DNA from: an uncultured Alphaproteobacteria bacterium
GTDB lineage: Bacteria; Pseudomonadota; Alphaproteobacteria; Sphingomonadales; Sphingomonadaceae
DNA: 64,000 bases
Assembly: GCA_903934325.1 (NCBI GenBank)
Contig: CAIZNH010000044.1
Location: 124,001-188,000, forward strand
Direction of reading: 5' to 3'
Numbering within the stretch: the first letter of the stretch is position 1; every line of letters starts with the position of its first letter. Under the pieces are notes generated by a model. That model had not been told where the DNA came from and ran no database searches. It saw nothing but the letters and a program-made list of their open reading frames with translations. Of the stretch, positions 8,496-15,236 are shown in pieces. The position numbers and the translations under genes are program-made.

Positions 8496-8735
8496 GTGGT
8501 GACCGTGGTGATCCTCGGCAAGCTTGCCGATCTTGCGGGCGCGCCCTCGTTGCAGATGGCCGCTCCGCTCGACTGGACGGGCCTCAAGGCCGCGCTGCCT
8601 GAAGCGCTCTCCGCCGCGCTCGATGATCCGCGGAATCGCGTCGCGGTGAACGGCGCGCTGATCGCTGACAAGGCGGGCTTGCAGGCTGGCGATGGCGACG
8701 AGATCGCGCTGCTGCCGCCGGTATCGGGGGGCTGA
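8496..8735 (+). CDS. moaD: Molybdopterin synthase small subunit MoaD
   Basis: MoaD is the ubiquitin-like sulfur carrier of molybdopterin synthase. The 79-residue protein starts with a GTG codon (VTVVILGKLADLAG). It has the beta-grasp pattern, with VAVNGALIADKAGLQAGDGDEIALLPPVSGG ending in the Gly-Gly that is adenylated by MoeB and then thiocarboxylated. It lies 5 bp after moaA and 4 bp before the GTG start of moaE, which encodes its catalytic partner. Confidence 0.95.
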   Translation: MVTVVILGKLADLAGAPSLQMAAPLDWTGLKAALPEALSAALDDPRNRVAVNGALIADKAGLQAGDGDEIALLPPVSGG

Positions 8736-8739
8736 TCCT

Positions 8740-9186
8740 GTGCCGATGCGCGATATCCGGCTGCTCCACCAGATGTTTATCCCCGGCATGCTGATCGGCC
8801 CGTTCACGCAGGCCAGCAAGGGAATGGGCGGGGTGTGCACCTTCGTCGGCGAGGTGCGGCCGGACAGCGAGGTCGAGTTGCTGGAACTCACCCATTACGA
8901 ACCGCTGACCCTGCCGGGGATGCATGAGCTTGCCGACCGGGCGTTTGCGCGCTTCGATCTGATGGGCTTGCTGATGGTCCACCGCGTCGGGCAGATGCGC
9001 CCGGGCGAGCCGATTGTCTGCGTCTCGGCCGCCGCGCTGCATCGCCGCGATGCGATCGATGCGGTGGATTTCTGCATGGATCACCTCAAGAGCGCCGCAT
9101 GGTTCTGGAAGCGCGAGAAGCGCGGCGGCGAATGGCACTGGATCGAACCGCGTGATCAGGACGCGATTGATCTTGCCCGCTGGTAA
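8740..9186 (+). CDS. moaE: Molybdopterin synthase catalytic subunit MoaE
   Basis: MoaE joins two MoaD thiocarboxylates to cyclic pyranopterin monophosphate to form molybdopterin. The protein shows the family signatures GGVCTFVGEVR, LTHYEPLTLPGMHELAD (Glu-His region), VHRVGQMRPGEPIVCVSA, the conserved HRRDAID and WKREKRGGEWHWIE with the active-site lysines. GTG at 8740 is preferred because a ggggg stretch lies about 8 bases upstream; ATG at 8746 is the alternative. The final A of the TAA stop is the first base of a structured repeat element. Confidence 0.95.
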   Translation: MPMRDIRLLHQMFIPGMLIGPFTQASKGMGGVCTFVGEVRPDSEVELLELTHYEPLTLPGMHELADRAFARFDLMGLLMVHRVGQMRPGEPIVCVSAAALHRRDAIDAVDFCMDHLKSAAWFWKREKRGGEWHWIEPRDQDAIDLARW

Positions 9187-9273
9187 CCAAAGCGCGATGC
9201 GCTTTGGTCAAGCCCGTGCGGCGCCTGAGCAAGCCCAGCGCGTGATGCGATAGCATCTGGCGCGCTGGAAAAG
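9186..9273 (+). repeat. Structured 3'-UTR element, copy A (two stem-loops)
   Basis: An 88-nt element that begins at the last base of the moaE stop codon. Stem-loop 1 pairs accaaagcgc (9186-9195) with gcgctttggt (9199-9208). A linker containing aagcccgtgcggcg follows. Stem-loop 2 pairs ccagcgcg (9235-9242) with cgcgctgg (9261-9268) and has an inner gatgc/gcatc stem and a gata loop. It ends with gaaaag. A second copy lies on the other strand at 25962-26050, about 84 percent identical over a 55-nt core, with compensatory changes in both stems. It may serve as a 3'-end or terminator for the moa operon or as a processed small RNA. Confidence 0.8.
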
Positions 9274-9280
9274 CCATGAT

Positions 9281-9294
9281 TTGATCCCGGTCAA
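9281..9294 (+). promoter_or_regulatory. FNR box
   Basis: ttgatcccggtcaa matches the FNR/FixK consensus TTGAT-N4-ATCAA at 9 of 10 defined positions. A possible -10 (ttaatc, 9316-9321) would place a transcription start near 9328, with the box centred about 40-41 bp upstream, the class II activator position. The next gene on this strand (9350) is a membrane protein, and an FNR-type regulator is encoded just beyond it. Confidence 0.7.
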
Positions 9295-9318
9295 AGCGCG
9301 GGAGTCATGCGGCGGTTA

Positions 9319-9344
9319 ATCCTCCTTCCAACATCTAGGAGGAT
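9319..9344 (+). promoter_or_regulatory. Inverted repeat enclosing the Shine-Dalgarno sequence
   Basis: atcctcct (9319-9326) is perfectly complementary to aggaggat (9337-9344), with a 10-nt loop. The second arm contains the strong ribosome-binding site AGGAGG, 7 bp before the ATG at 9350. If the transcript begins upstream of 9319, the hairpin would hide the ribosome-binding site. If it begins near 9328, as the FNR box suggests, the first arm would not be in the RNA. Confidence 0.5.
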
Positions 9345-9349
9345 CACCC

Positions 9350-9787
9350 ATGAGCCACATCGTTCACGAACATCTCGCCCGCGGCGAGGCCCGCATTGTC
9401 GATCTGCCTGTCGAAGCGCAGGTGCGCCATCAGGTCGAGGCGGATCGCAATTTCGGCCTGCCGACTGCGCTCTACGGGGCGACCATCGCCTGCTATCTGG
9501 GCTTTCTGCTGATCGTCGGCAGTGCCTTTGCCAATCCGGTGCTGGCGATCCCGATGGCGATCATCGTGCTGCTGATCGCGGCCTTCTTCGGGGTTCCGGC
9601 GATCTGGACGCGGCTGACCGGCAATGTGTCGGAACCGGCCACGCTCGGCGAATTCGAGACGAAGGGCATCATGACCAACACCGGCCGCCTCGCGCCCAAG
9701 GATGCGACGATCCAGGTGCTGATCCTGCCGGTTCTGCTGGTTGTCTGGGGTCTGGCCGTGGCGGTGATCGCTGCCATCGTCGCCTGA
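9350..9787 (+). CDS. Small membrane protein downstream of an FNR box
   Basis: A 145-residue protein of unknown function. The first 40 residues are polar (MSHIVHEHLARGEARIVDLP), followed by two closely spaced hydrophobic helices (LYGATIACYLGFLLIVGSAF and AIPMAIIVLLIAAFFGVPAIW). After a cytoplasmic or periplasmic loop (TNTGRLAPKDATIQ) comes a C-terminal helix (VLILPVLLVVWGLAVAVIAAIV). It has an ideal AGGAGG ribosome-binding site. The FNR box upstream suggests it is induced under low oxygen. It converges with the FNR-family gene and shares a hairpin terminator with it. Confidence 0.8.
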   Translation: MSHIVHEHLARGEARIVDLPVEAQVRHQVEADRNFGLPTALYGATIACYLGFLLIVGSAFANPVLAIPMAIIVLLIAAFFGVPAIWTRLTGNVSEPATLGEFETKGIMTNTGRLAPKDATIQVLILPVLLVVWGLAVAVIAAIVA

Positions 9788-9817
9788 GCGCGCAGACCTT
9801 TCCCAACTCCCCGACTG

Positions 9818-9847
9818 CGGGGCGGCAGGCATAGGCCCGTCGCCCCG
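9818..9847. terminator. Bidirectional terminator-like hairpin
   Basis: cggggcg (9818-9824) pairs with cgccccg (9841-9847), followed on the + strand by taatttta. It lies between the convergent membrane-protein gene (ends 9787) and the FNR-type gene (ends 9853). Confidence 0.5.
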
Positions 9848-9852
9848 TAATT

Positions 9853-10542
9853 TTATCTTCCAGAGATATCCTGCAGCAGGCTCGCATCGCAGATCACGAT
9901 GCCGCGCTTGCCCTCGCGCTGGATCGCGCCGGTGTCTTCCAGCTCGCCCAGCTTGCGGCTGACGGTCTCGATCGTGAGGCCGAGCATGTTGGCGATCTCG
10001 CCGCGGGTCAGCGGCAGTTCGAAACGGGTCGCAAGGTGGCACGAGCTGTCGCTCGCGGCGGCGGCGAAATCGTGGAGCAGGGCGGCAAGGCGCGCCTCGG
10101 CGCTGGCATGGCCTGTGAGTTCGAGCAGCGTGCGGGTCGCCAGCAGATCGGCCTGGCTGCGGCGCAGCAGCGCGCGGGCGAGGGCGGGGTAGTCCTCGAT
10201 CGCGCGTTCGATATCGCGCTTGGCAAAGGTGCAAAGGCGGCTCTCGGTCAGCGCCACCACATCGTGATGGGCAAACGGCGCGAACAGCTCGCCGATGAAG
10301 CCCGCCGGGTGGACGAGAGCGAGGATCTGCTCGTTGCCATCGGCATCGATGGCCGAAACCTTGAGCGCACCCGACTGCAGCGTGGCGCAGGCGGCGTCCT
10401 CGTCTCCGGCAGCGAACAGCATCTCGCCGCGCTTCAGGGTGCGGGTGCGCCCGGCGGCGGCCATGGCATCGCGTTCTTCCGGGGTGAGCACGGCGCAGGC
10501 CGCAGTCTCCTTCACCGGGCAGCTGGCACAAGCGAGGTTCAT
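9853..10542 (-). CDS. fnr: FNR-type oxygen-responsive transcription regulator
   Basis: A 229-residue Crp/Fnr family regulator. The N terminus has Cys5, Cys8 and Cys16 (CASCPVKETAAC, spacing x2 and x7 as in alphaproteobacterial FnrL/FnrN). A fourth cysteine lies at 104 (SRLCTFAK). Together these are the expected ligands of an oxygen-labile [4Fe-4S] cluster. A cyclic-nucleotide-binding-like domain spans roughly residues 25-130, and the C-terminal helix-turn-helix contains LTIETVSRKLGELE, with the E-x-x-S-R recognition pattern that reads TTGAT half-sites. The start at 10542 is chosen for its GGAGGTGAT ribosome-binding site. It overlaps the upstream lipoprotein gene (ATGA). The FNR box at 9281 is a likely target. 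Confidence 0.9.
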   Translation of the reverse strand: MNLACASCPVKETAACAVLTPEERDAMAAAGRTRTLKRGEMLFAAGDEDAACATLQSGALKVSAIDADGNEQILALVHPAGFIGELFAPFAHHDVVALTESRLCTFAKRDIERAIEDYPALARALLRRSQADLLATRTLLELTGHASAEARLAALLHDFAAAASDSSCHLATRFELPLTRGEIANMLGLTIETVSRKLGELEDTGAIQREGKRGIVICDASLLQDISGR

Positions 10543-11042
10543 GATCCGATCACCTCCCAAAGACGATTCATCGCGGCATCCTGACCGGCCACCAGTGCCG
10601 CCACTCTGGTGCGGGCGGCCTCGATATCCTGCGCGGGGGCAAAGCTCGTGGCGCTGGCGGCGGCAAGCTGATCAAGATCGGCCAGCACGGACGAGGTTGC
10701 CCCGCGTTTCGACGCAAGATCGGCCATGGCGACCAGCGCGCGGGCGCGGGCGTTGCTTTCCACCGGCTGGCCGGACGCGGCACGGGCCAGCGCAGCGGCG
10801 GTGGGCTGCTGGCCGGTGAAGGCTGTGTCGGCAGCCACTGCGCGCTCCATCAGCGCGGCAAGCTGAGCCGGATCGGCGAGCGGGCGAATCGGAGCGGGCG
10901 CGGGTTCGGCGGCGGGTGGCGGGGCTGCGGTCTCGAACGGGCGCATCGCCAGCGAGGGGTAGCGGCTGTCGCTGCCCGCACAGCCGCTCAGCACCGCAAT
11001 CAGCGGCAATAGGGCAAGGTTGGTCCGTCGCAATGTCATCAT
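10539..11042 (-). CDS. Predicted lipoprotein upstream of fnr
   Basis: A protein of about 167 residues with a lipoprotein signal (LALLPLIAVLSGCAGSDS, lipobox LSGC). A Pro/Ala-rich linker follows, then an alpha-helical domain rich in Ala, Leu and Arg (LADPAQLAALMERAVAAD and DIEAARTRVAALVAG). The function is unknown. Start codons at 11042 and 11039 are both possible. The stop overlaps the start of fnr by four bases, so the two genes are translationally coupled. Confidence 0.75.
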   Translation of the reverse strand: MMTLRRTNLALLPLIAVLSGCAGSDSRYPSLAMRPFETAAPPPAAEPAPAPIRPLADPAQLAALMERAVAADTAFTGQQPTAAALARAASGQPVESNARARALVAMADLASKRGATSSVLADLDQLAAASATSFAPAQDIEAARTRVAALVAGQDAAMNRLWEVIGS

Positions 11043-11128
11043 GATCCCATGTCTCGTTACCATGGCAGCCTGTGAGGGCAAAGCCACCTGTCAGTTTGCG
11101 TGCGAGCGTTTTTTGCCATGCGCAGGCG

Positions 11129-11157
11129 TTGACTTGCCCGCGCCTTTCCCCTAACGG
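11129..11157 (+). promoter_or_regulatory. Candidate promoter of rplU-rpmA
   Basis: ttgact (11129-11134) and taacgg (11152-11157) are separated by 17 bp, a plausible sigma-70 promoter with a good -35 and a weak -10. It would give a leader of roughly 100 nt before rplU at 11264. Confidence 0.35.
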
Positions 11158-11263
11158 CGTGCCTCTTTCCGGGGCTGCACCTTCGCAAGCCTCGCACTGC
11201 CGTTCGGTTGGCATGGCTTGCCATATCCAGCCGGGCACAGCTCAAGATCGAGAGTATAAAGCC

Positions 11264-11644
11264 ATGTTCGCTGTAGTGCGCACGGGCGGCAAGCAATATC
11301 GGGTTGCCGCCGGAGACAAGATTGCCGTTGAAAAGCTCGCAGGCGAAGCCGGCGACACGATTAAGCTGGGCGATGTCCTGCTGGCCGGTGAAGGCGACAC
11401 CATCGCCGATGCCAAGTCGGTGACCGTCTCGGCGGAAATCATCGCCCAGGCGAAGAGCGAGAAGGTGATCGTCTTCAAGAAGCGTCGCCGCCACAACTAT
11501 CGCCGCAAGAACGGCCACCGTCAGCAGATGACCCTGCTGCGCATCACCGCCGTCGGCGCTGCTGCTGCGGAAAAGCCGGCCAAGAAGGCTGCTGCCAAGA
11601 AGACCAAGACCGAAGACGCCCCCGCGGCGGCATCGGCCGAATAA
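11264..11644 (+). CDS. rplU: 50S ribosomal protein L21
   Basis: L21 binds 23S rRNA in the large ribosomal subunit. The 126-residue sequence begins [18 protein letters not shown] and contains the diagnostic [21 protein letters not shown] segment. A lysine/alanine-rich C-terminal extension ([17 protein letters not shown]) makes it longer than the roughly 103-residue E. coli protein, as is common in alphaproteobacteria. It is followed by rpmA after 14 bp, the universal L21-L27 pairing. Confidence 0.97.
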   Translation: MFAVVRTGGKQYRVAAGDKIAVEKLAGEAGDTIKLGDVLLAGEGDTIADAKSVTVSAEIIAQAKSEKVIVFKKRRRHNYRRKNGHRQQMTLLRITAVGAAAAEKPAKKAAAKKTKTEDAPAAASAE

Positions 11645-11658
11645 GGAGCGACTGAACC

Positions 11659-11928
11659 ATGGCACACAAGAAAGCAGGCGGTTCGTCGCGTAACGGTCGT
11701 GATTCGGCCGGTCGTCGCCTTGGCGTGAAGAAGTTCGGCGGTCAGGAAGTGATCGGCGGCAACATCATCATCCGTCAGCGCGGCACCCGCGTGTACCCGG
11801 GCGTCAACGTCGGCATGGGCAAGGATCACACCCTCTATGCGCTCGACGCAGGCGTGGTGCGATTCCACTCGGGCAAGCTCGGCCGCAAATACGTCAGCGT
11901 AGACGCGATGGCCGAAGCCGCCGAATAA
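11659..11928 (+). CDS. rpmA: 50S ribosomal protein L27
   Basis: L27 lies at the peptidyl transferase centre of the 50S subunit. The 89-residue protein begins [16 protein letters not shown] and continues with [19 protein letters not shown] and [20 protein letters not shown], all strongly conserved. There is no N-terminal extension requiring protease processing. A three-hairpin region ending in a strong terminator follows. Confidence 0.98.
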   Translation: MAHKKAGGSSRNGRDSAGRRLGVKKFGGQEVIGGNIIIRQRGTRVYPGVNVGMGKDHTLYALDAGVVRFHSGKLGRKYVSVDAMAEAAE

Positions 11929-11930
11929 GC

Positions 11931-12040
11931 GGACGATTCGCTAAAGGGATCGTCCGGCAAGGATGGTCCCGGTGGGTGCAAGACCTGCCACATGAGGGAG
12001 ACAGGACCGTCCTCAACCGAGGGGGTCCGTCTCCCTTTTT
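11931..12040 (+). terminator. rpmA intrinsic terminator within a three-hairpin region
   Basis: Three consecutive stem-loops follow rpmA. The first is ggacgat (11931-11937) with atcgtcc (11949-11955). The second is ggtgggt with acctgcc (about 11971-11990, with two G-T pairs). The third is a long terminator stem, agggagacaggacc (11995-12008) with ggtccgtctccct (12024-12036), followed by ttttt to 12040. The last is a clear intrinsic terminator. The first two hairpins suggest that the 110-nt segment could also accumulate as a small RNA. Confidence 0.8.
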
Positions 12041-12143
12041 GCATTCTCCCTCACCAAGGCGCGCGAATCACATGATTGCGCGGCCACGAAATTGTCATGC
12101 GCCTGCCCTAGCGGCGGCGCGTGGCGAGGAAGGGAGAAGGCTC

Positions 12144-12680
12144 GTGTTCCATCGCAGCGAAAGACTGTTCCTGAGACCCGCTTTCCCGGAGGATAGCGCA
12201 GGCATTCTGGCCGCCATTCGCGACGAAGAGGTGGTGCGCAATCTGGCGCGCGCGCCCTGGCCCTATGAACTGGCCGATGCGCGCGAATTTGCCGCCCTCC
12301 CGCAGGACAAGCGCCTCCCCCACTTCCTCGTCACCATTCCCGGCACCGGCGTGATCGGATCGGCGGGCATGGGTGAGCACGAGGGCGTGCCCGAGATCGG
12401 TTATTGGATCGCGCGCGATCACTGGGGCCGGGGCTATGCCACCGAAGCGGCGCGCGGGTTGCTCCACGTTGCGCGGATGCTCGGCCACCGGCGGATCACC
12501 GCGGGGCACTTCACCGACAATCCCGCCTCGGGCAAGGTGCTGCGCAAGCTCGGTTTCGTGCCCACCGGCCGGATCGGTCAGCGCTTCAGCCTGGCTCGCG
12601 GCAGTGCGGTGGATTCGGTCGAATACGGGCTCGATCTGGAGGCCGACATGGACCCCGCCCCGTTTGCCCGCGCGGCCTGA
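12144..12680 (+). CDS. GNAT family N-acetyltransferase
   Basis: A 178-residue acetyltransferase of the RimJ/RimL-like subgroup (Acetyltransf_3 type). It begins FHRSERLFLRPAFPED. It has the acetyl-CoA binding region EIGYWIARDHWGRGYATEA (the GRGYATE loop), followed by ITAGHFTDNPASGKVLRKLGF, the usual N-P-A-S-x-x-V-L-x-K-L-G-F pattern. GTG at 12144 is preferred because AGGGAGAAGG lies immediately upstream; an in-frame ATG at 12072 is the alternative. The substrate is unknown. Confidence 0.85.
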   Translation: MFHRSERLFLRPAFPEDSAGILAAIRDEEVVRNLARAPWPYELADAREFAALPQDKRLPHFLVTIPGTGVIGSAGMGEHEGVPEIGYWIARDHWGRGYATEAARGLLHVARMLGHRRITAGHFTDNPASGKVLRKLGFVPTGRIGQRFSLARGSAVDSVEYGLDLEADMDPAPFARAA

Positions 12681-12730
12681 TTCCCGCCTGCCTTGTTCGC
12701 AGGTGCAAAACCTTCTAGGGCGGCAGGCCT

Positions 12731-13330
12731 ATGGTCAGTCGCAAGAGGTTAACCCCCGAGGAATCGCGCTCTTCCGCGCTCTCTGCCGCGCGTGAGCTGC
12801 TGATCGAGACGGGGCCGCAGTCGGTGACGCTGAAGGCCGTGGCGACCCGCATCGGGCGAACCCACGCCAATCTGCTGCACCACTTCGGCTCGGCCTCGGG
12901 CCTGCAGAAGGCGCTGGCCGAACATCTCGCGCGCTCGGTGTGCGAGACCATCATCGCTGCCGTCCACGCCAGCCGCGCCGGGCTTGGTGCGCCGCGCGAG
13001 GTGGTCGATCTCGCCTTTGACGCCTTCGACCGCGAAGGCGCGGGCGCGCTTACCAGCTGGATGCTGCTGACCGGCAACGAGGACGCGCTCGATCCGATCA
13101 TCTCGACGATCCACGATCTGGTCGACGAGCTGGCCCCGGGCGAGGCCGATCACGATGGCGGCGCGCAGAACATCCACCGCGATACGCTGACGCTGGTGCT
13201 GATGGCGCTGGGCGATGCGCTGATCGGCGGGGCGCTGGCAAAGTCGCTGGGCCTGCCGCGCGATGCCGCGCGCGAGCGGGCGACCGCAATGCTCGAAGCG
13301 AGCCTCGCCGATTACGAGACCGCAGCCTAG
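12731..13330 (+). CDS. TetR family transcriptional regulator
   Basis: A 199-residue regulator. The N-terminal helix-turn-helix region is ALSAARELLIETGPQSVTLKAVATRIGRTHANLLHHFGSAS, the classical TetR pattern ending in the LLHHFGS turn. The C-terminal ligand domain is helical and has no recognisable effector family. Its stop shares the bases CTAG with the convergent ygfZ gene. The target genes are not evident; no clear palindromic operator was found immediately upstream. Confidence 0.88.
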   Translation: MVSRKRLTPEESRSSALSAARELLIETGPQSVTLKAVATRIGRTHANLLHHFGSASGLQKALAEHLARSVCETIIAAVHASRAGLGAPREVVDLAFDAFDREGAGALTSWMLLTGNEDALDPIISTIHDLVDELAPGEADHDGGAQNIHRDTLTLVLMALGDALIGGALAKSLGLPRDAARERATAMLEASLADYETAA

Positions 13331-14061
13331 GCTTCGCCTGCCTCCACTCCGGCGCGCTGCCAATCGGGAAGGGCGGCCGGATCGAGACTTTCCACCCGCA
13401 GATGATCCACCGCTAGGCCAAGCGCCGGATAGGCGGCCTGTCTGCGCGCCTCGTCCGATGCGGCGAGCTGCACCACCACCAGCCGGCGATTGACCTTCTG
13501 CCGCCAGTTCATCCGCGCGGTGTTTTCCTGGCCGACATAGCAGCCTTTGGTGAAGCTCACGCCATTGAGCTCCACTGCATTGGTTTCGAGCCACAGGATA
13601 TCGCCCATCTCGTCCCGCCCCTCGGGAACGCCCAGCTGGATGCGATGCGCGAGCCATGCCTCGTCCGCGCTCTCGCTTGTCGGCGCGGCGAGCCAGCGGT
13701 GGCCGAGGGCCGCAAGGCGCGGATCGGGGACGGCGCCGTCGCGGGGCGCAGGGCTCCAGTGGACAGCAAGCCCATCATCACGGGCAATCGCGATCTTGCG
13801 GCGCAGGCGATACATCGAAAGGCGCTTGGCCAGTTCGTCCGCCACGCCCGCCTCGCAATCGAGCAGCAGCGCGTCGCCATCGGCCCACACCAGAAAATCG
13901 AACATATGCTTGCCCTGCGCCGAGAGCAGCGCGGCGTAGCAGGGCAGCGGCCCCTTAACGTCATTGGTGACAAGGCCTTGCAGGAAAGCGCCGACATCTT
14001 CGCTGTCTTCGAGCGGCGAGAGACGGATGATGGCGCGGCTGGTCAGAAGGGTTGCAGTCAT
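13327..14061 (-). CDS. ygfZ: YgfZ/GcvT-domain folate-binding protein
   Basis: YgfZ proteins bind tetrahydrofolate and support maturation of some Fe-S enzymes. The 244-residue protein has the family signature KGCYVGQE (in VSFTKGCYVGQENTARM). Its N terminus (SRAIIRLSPLEDSEDVGAFLQGLVTND) and the AALLSAQGKHMFDFLVW segment are also typical. It is shorter than E. coli YgfZ but normal for alphaproteobacteria. It is divergent from pyrC (38 bp apart) and converges with the TetR gene with a 4-bp overlap. Confidence 0.9.
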   Translation of the reverse strand: MTATLLTSRAIIRLSPLEDSEDVGAFLQGLVTNDVKGPLPCYAALLSAQGKHMFDFLVWADGDALLLDCEAGVADELAKRLSMYRLRRKIAIARDDGLAVHWSPAPRDGAVPDPRLAALGHRWLAAPTSESADEAWLAHRIQLGVPEGRDEMGDILWLETNAVELNGVSFTKGCYVGQENTARMNWRQKVNRRLVVVQLAASDEARRQAAYPALGLAVDHLRVESLDPAALPDWQRAGVEAGEA

Positions 14062-14099
14062 GCGTGACAGATAGGCATGGCCAAAGCTAAGGGGAAGTC

Positions 14100-15137
14100 A
14101 TGACTGACAGCCTCACGATCCGCCGCCCCGACGACTGGCACCTGCATTTCCGCGATGGCGACATCATGCGCGAGGTGGTGCCCTATACCGCGCGCCAGTT
14201 CGCCCGTGCGATTGTCATGCCCAATCTCACCCCGCCGGTGACGACCACCGCACTGGGCGCGGCCTATCGGGATCGCATCCGCGCTGCCGTGCCGCAAGGC
14301 GTGCGGTTCGAGCCGCTGATGACCTGCTATCTGACCGACAACACCGACGCCGATGATCTGGCGCGCGGTGCCGCAGAGGGCGTCTTCACGGCGGCCAAGA
14401 TGTATCCCGCCAACGCCACCACCAATTCGGCCGCCGGCGTGACCAATGTCGAGAAGCTCTATCCGGTGCTCGCGCGGATGGAGGCCGAGGACATCGTGCT
14501 GTGCATCCACGGCGAGGTGACCGACCATAATGTCGATGTCTTCGACCGCGAGAAAGAGTTCATCGAGAGGCACTTGCGCGGCATTGTTGCGGCTTTTCCG
14601 AAGCTGCGCGTGGTGTTCGAGCACATCACCACCTCAGATGCAGTCGACTTCGTGATGGAATCGGGTGCGCAGGTCGCCGCGACCATCACCCCGCAGCATC
14701 TCCACATCAATCGCAACGCGATGCTGGTGGGCGGGATCCAGCCGCACAATTACTGCCTGCCCGTCGCCAAGCGCGAGACGCACCGGCTGGCCTTGCGCAA
14801 GGCAGCGACGGGGGGGAGCCCGAAGTTCTTCCTCGGCACTGATTCTGCCCCGCACCTGCGCAGCGCCAAGGAAAGCTCCTGTGGTTGTGCGGGCATTTTC
14901 GGCGCGCCCTTTGCGCTCGAAAGCTACCTCACCGTGTTCGACGAGGAAGGCGCGCTGGAGCACTTCGAGGGCTTCGCCTCGCTCCATGGCCCGGCCTTCT
15001 ACAAGCTGCCGGTGAACGAGGGCAGCGTCACCCTCGAACGCGCGGAGGTGGCGGTGCCGCCCTGCCTGCACGTGACCGGCGAGGAGATCGTGCCGTGGCA
15101 CGGCGGGCAGGTGCTGGGGTGGAAGTTCCTGGGCTGA
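14100..15137 (+). CDS. pyrC: Dihydroorotase
   Basis: PyrC cyclises N-carbamoyl-aspartate to dihydroorotate in pyrimidine synthesis. The 345-residue enzyme is of the class II E. coli type. It has the zinc-binding DWHLHFRDG, the carboxylated-lysine region AAKMYPANATTNS, CIHGEVTD, FEHITT, and the catalytic Asp region FLGTDSAPH. The length fits the family (about 345). It is complete and followed by a dispersed palindromic repeat before the convergent rarD. Confidence 0.96.
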   Translation: MTDSLTIRRPDDWHLHFRDGDIMREVVPYTARQFARAIVMPNLTPPVTTTALGAAYRDRIRAAVPQGVRFEPLMTCYLTDNTDADDLARGAAEGVFTAAKMYPANATTNSAAGVTNVEKLYPVLARMEAEDIVLCIHGEVTDHNVDVFDREKEFIERHLRGIVAAFPKLRVVFEHITTSDAVDFVMESGAQVAATITPQHLHINRNAMLVGGIQPHNYCLPVAKRETHRLALRKAATGGSPKFFLGTDSAPHLRSAKESSCGCAGIFGAPFALESYLTVFDEEGALEHFEGFASLHGPAFYKLPVNEGSVTLERAEVAVPPCLHVTGEEIVPWHGGQVLGWKFLG

Positions 15138-15147
15138 GGCCTCATTC

Positions 15148-15228
15148 CCGTTCGCCCTGAGCCTGTCGAAGGGCCGCACTTTTCCTCGAAAGTGAAGAAC
15201 GGTGCTTCGACAAGCTCAGCACGAGCGG
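15148..15228. repeat. Dispersed palindromic repeat (sphingomonad REP-like pair)
   Basis: A left unit (15148-15173: ccgttcgccctgag, then cctgtcgaaggg) and an inverted right unit (15204-15228: gcttcgacaagctcag, then cacgagcgg) form an imperfect inverted pair. A small hairpin, cactttt/gaaagtg, lies between them. From memory, the core ttcgacaggctcag is abundant in sphingomonad genomes as an intergenic repeat. It lies between two convergent genes and could fold as a transcript-end structure. Confidence 0.65.
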
Positions 15229-15236
15229 AAGTTGGA

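Noticed and set aside
9186..9277. Short antisense frames over both structured elements encode similar peptides (ML-HHAL--L-RRTGLT).
   Set aside because: The similarity follows from the conserved nucleotides. The frames have no ribosome-binding site and different ends, and the paired stem changes support a structured RNA better. A tiny peptide cannot be fully excluded.
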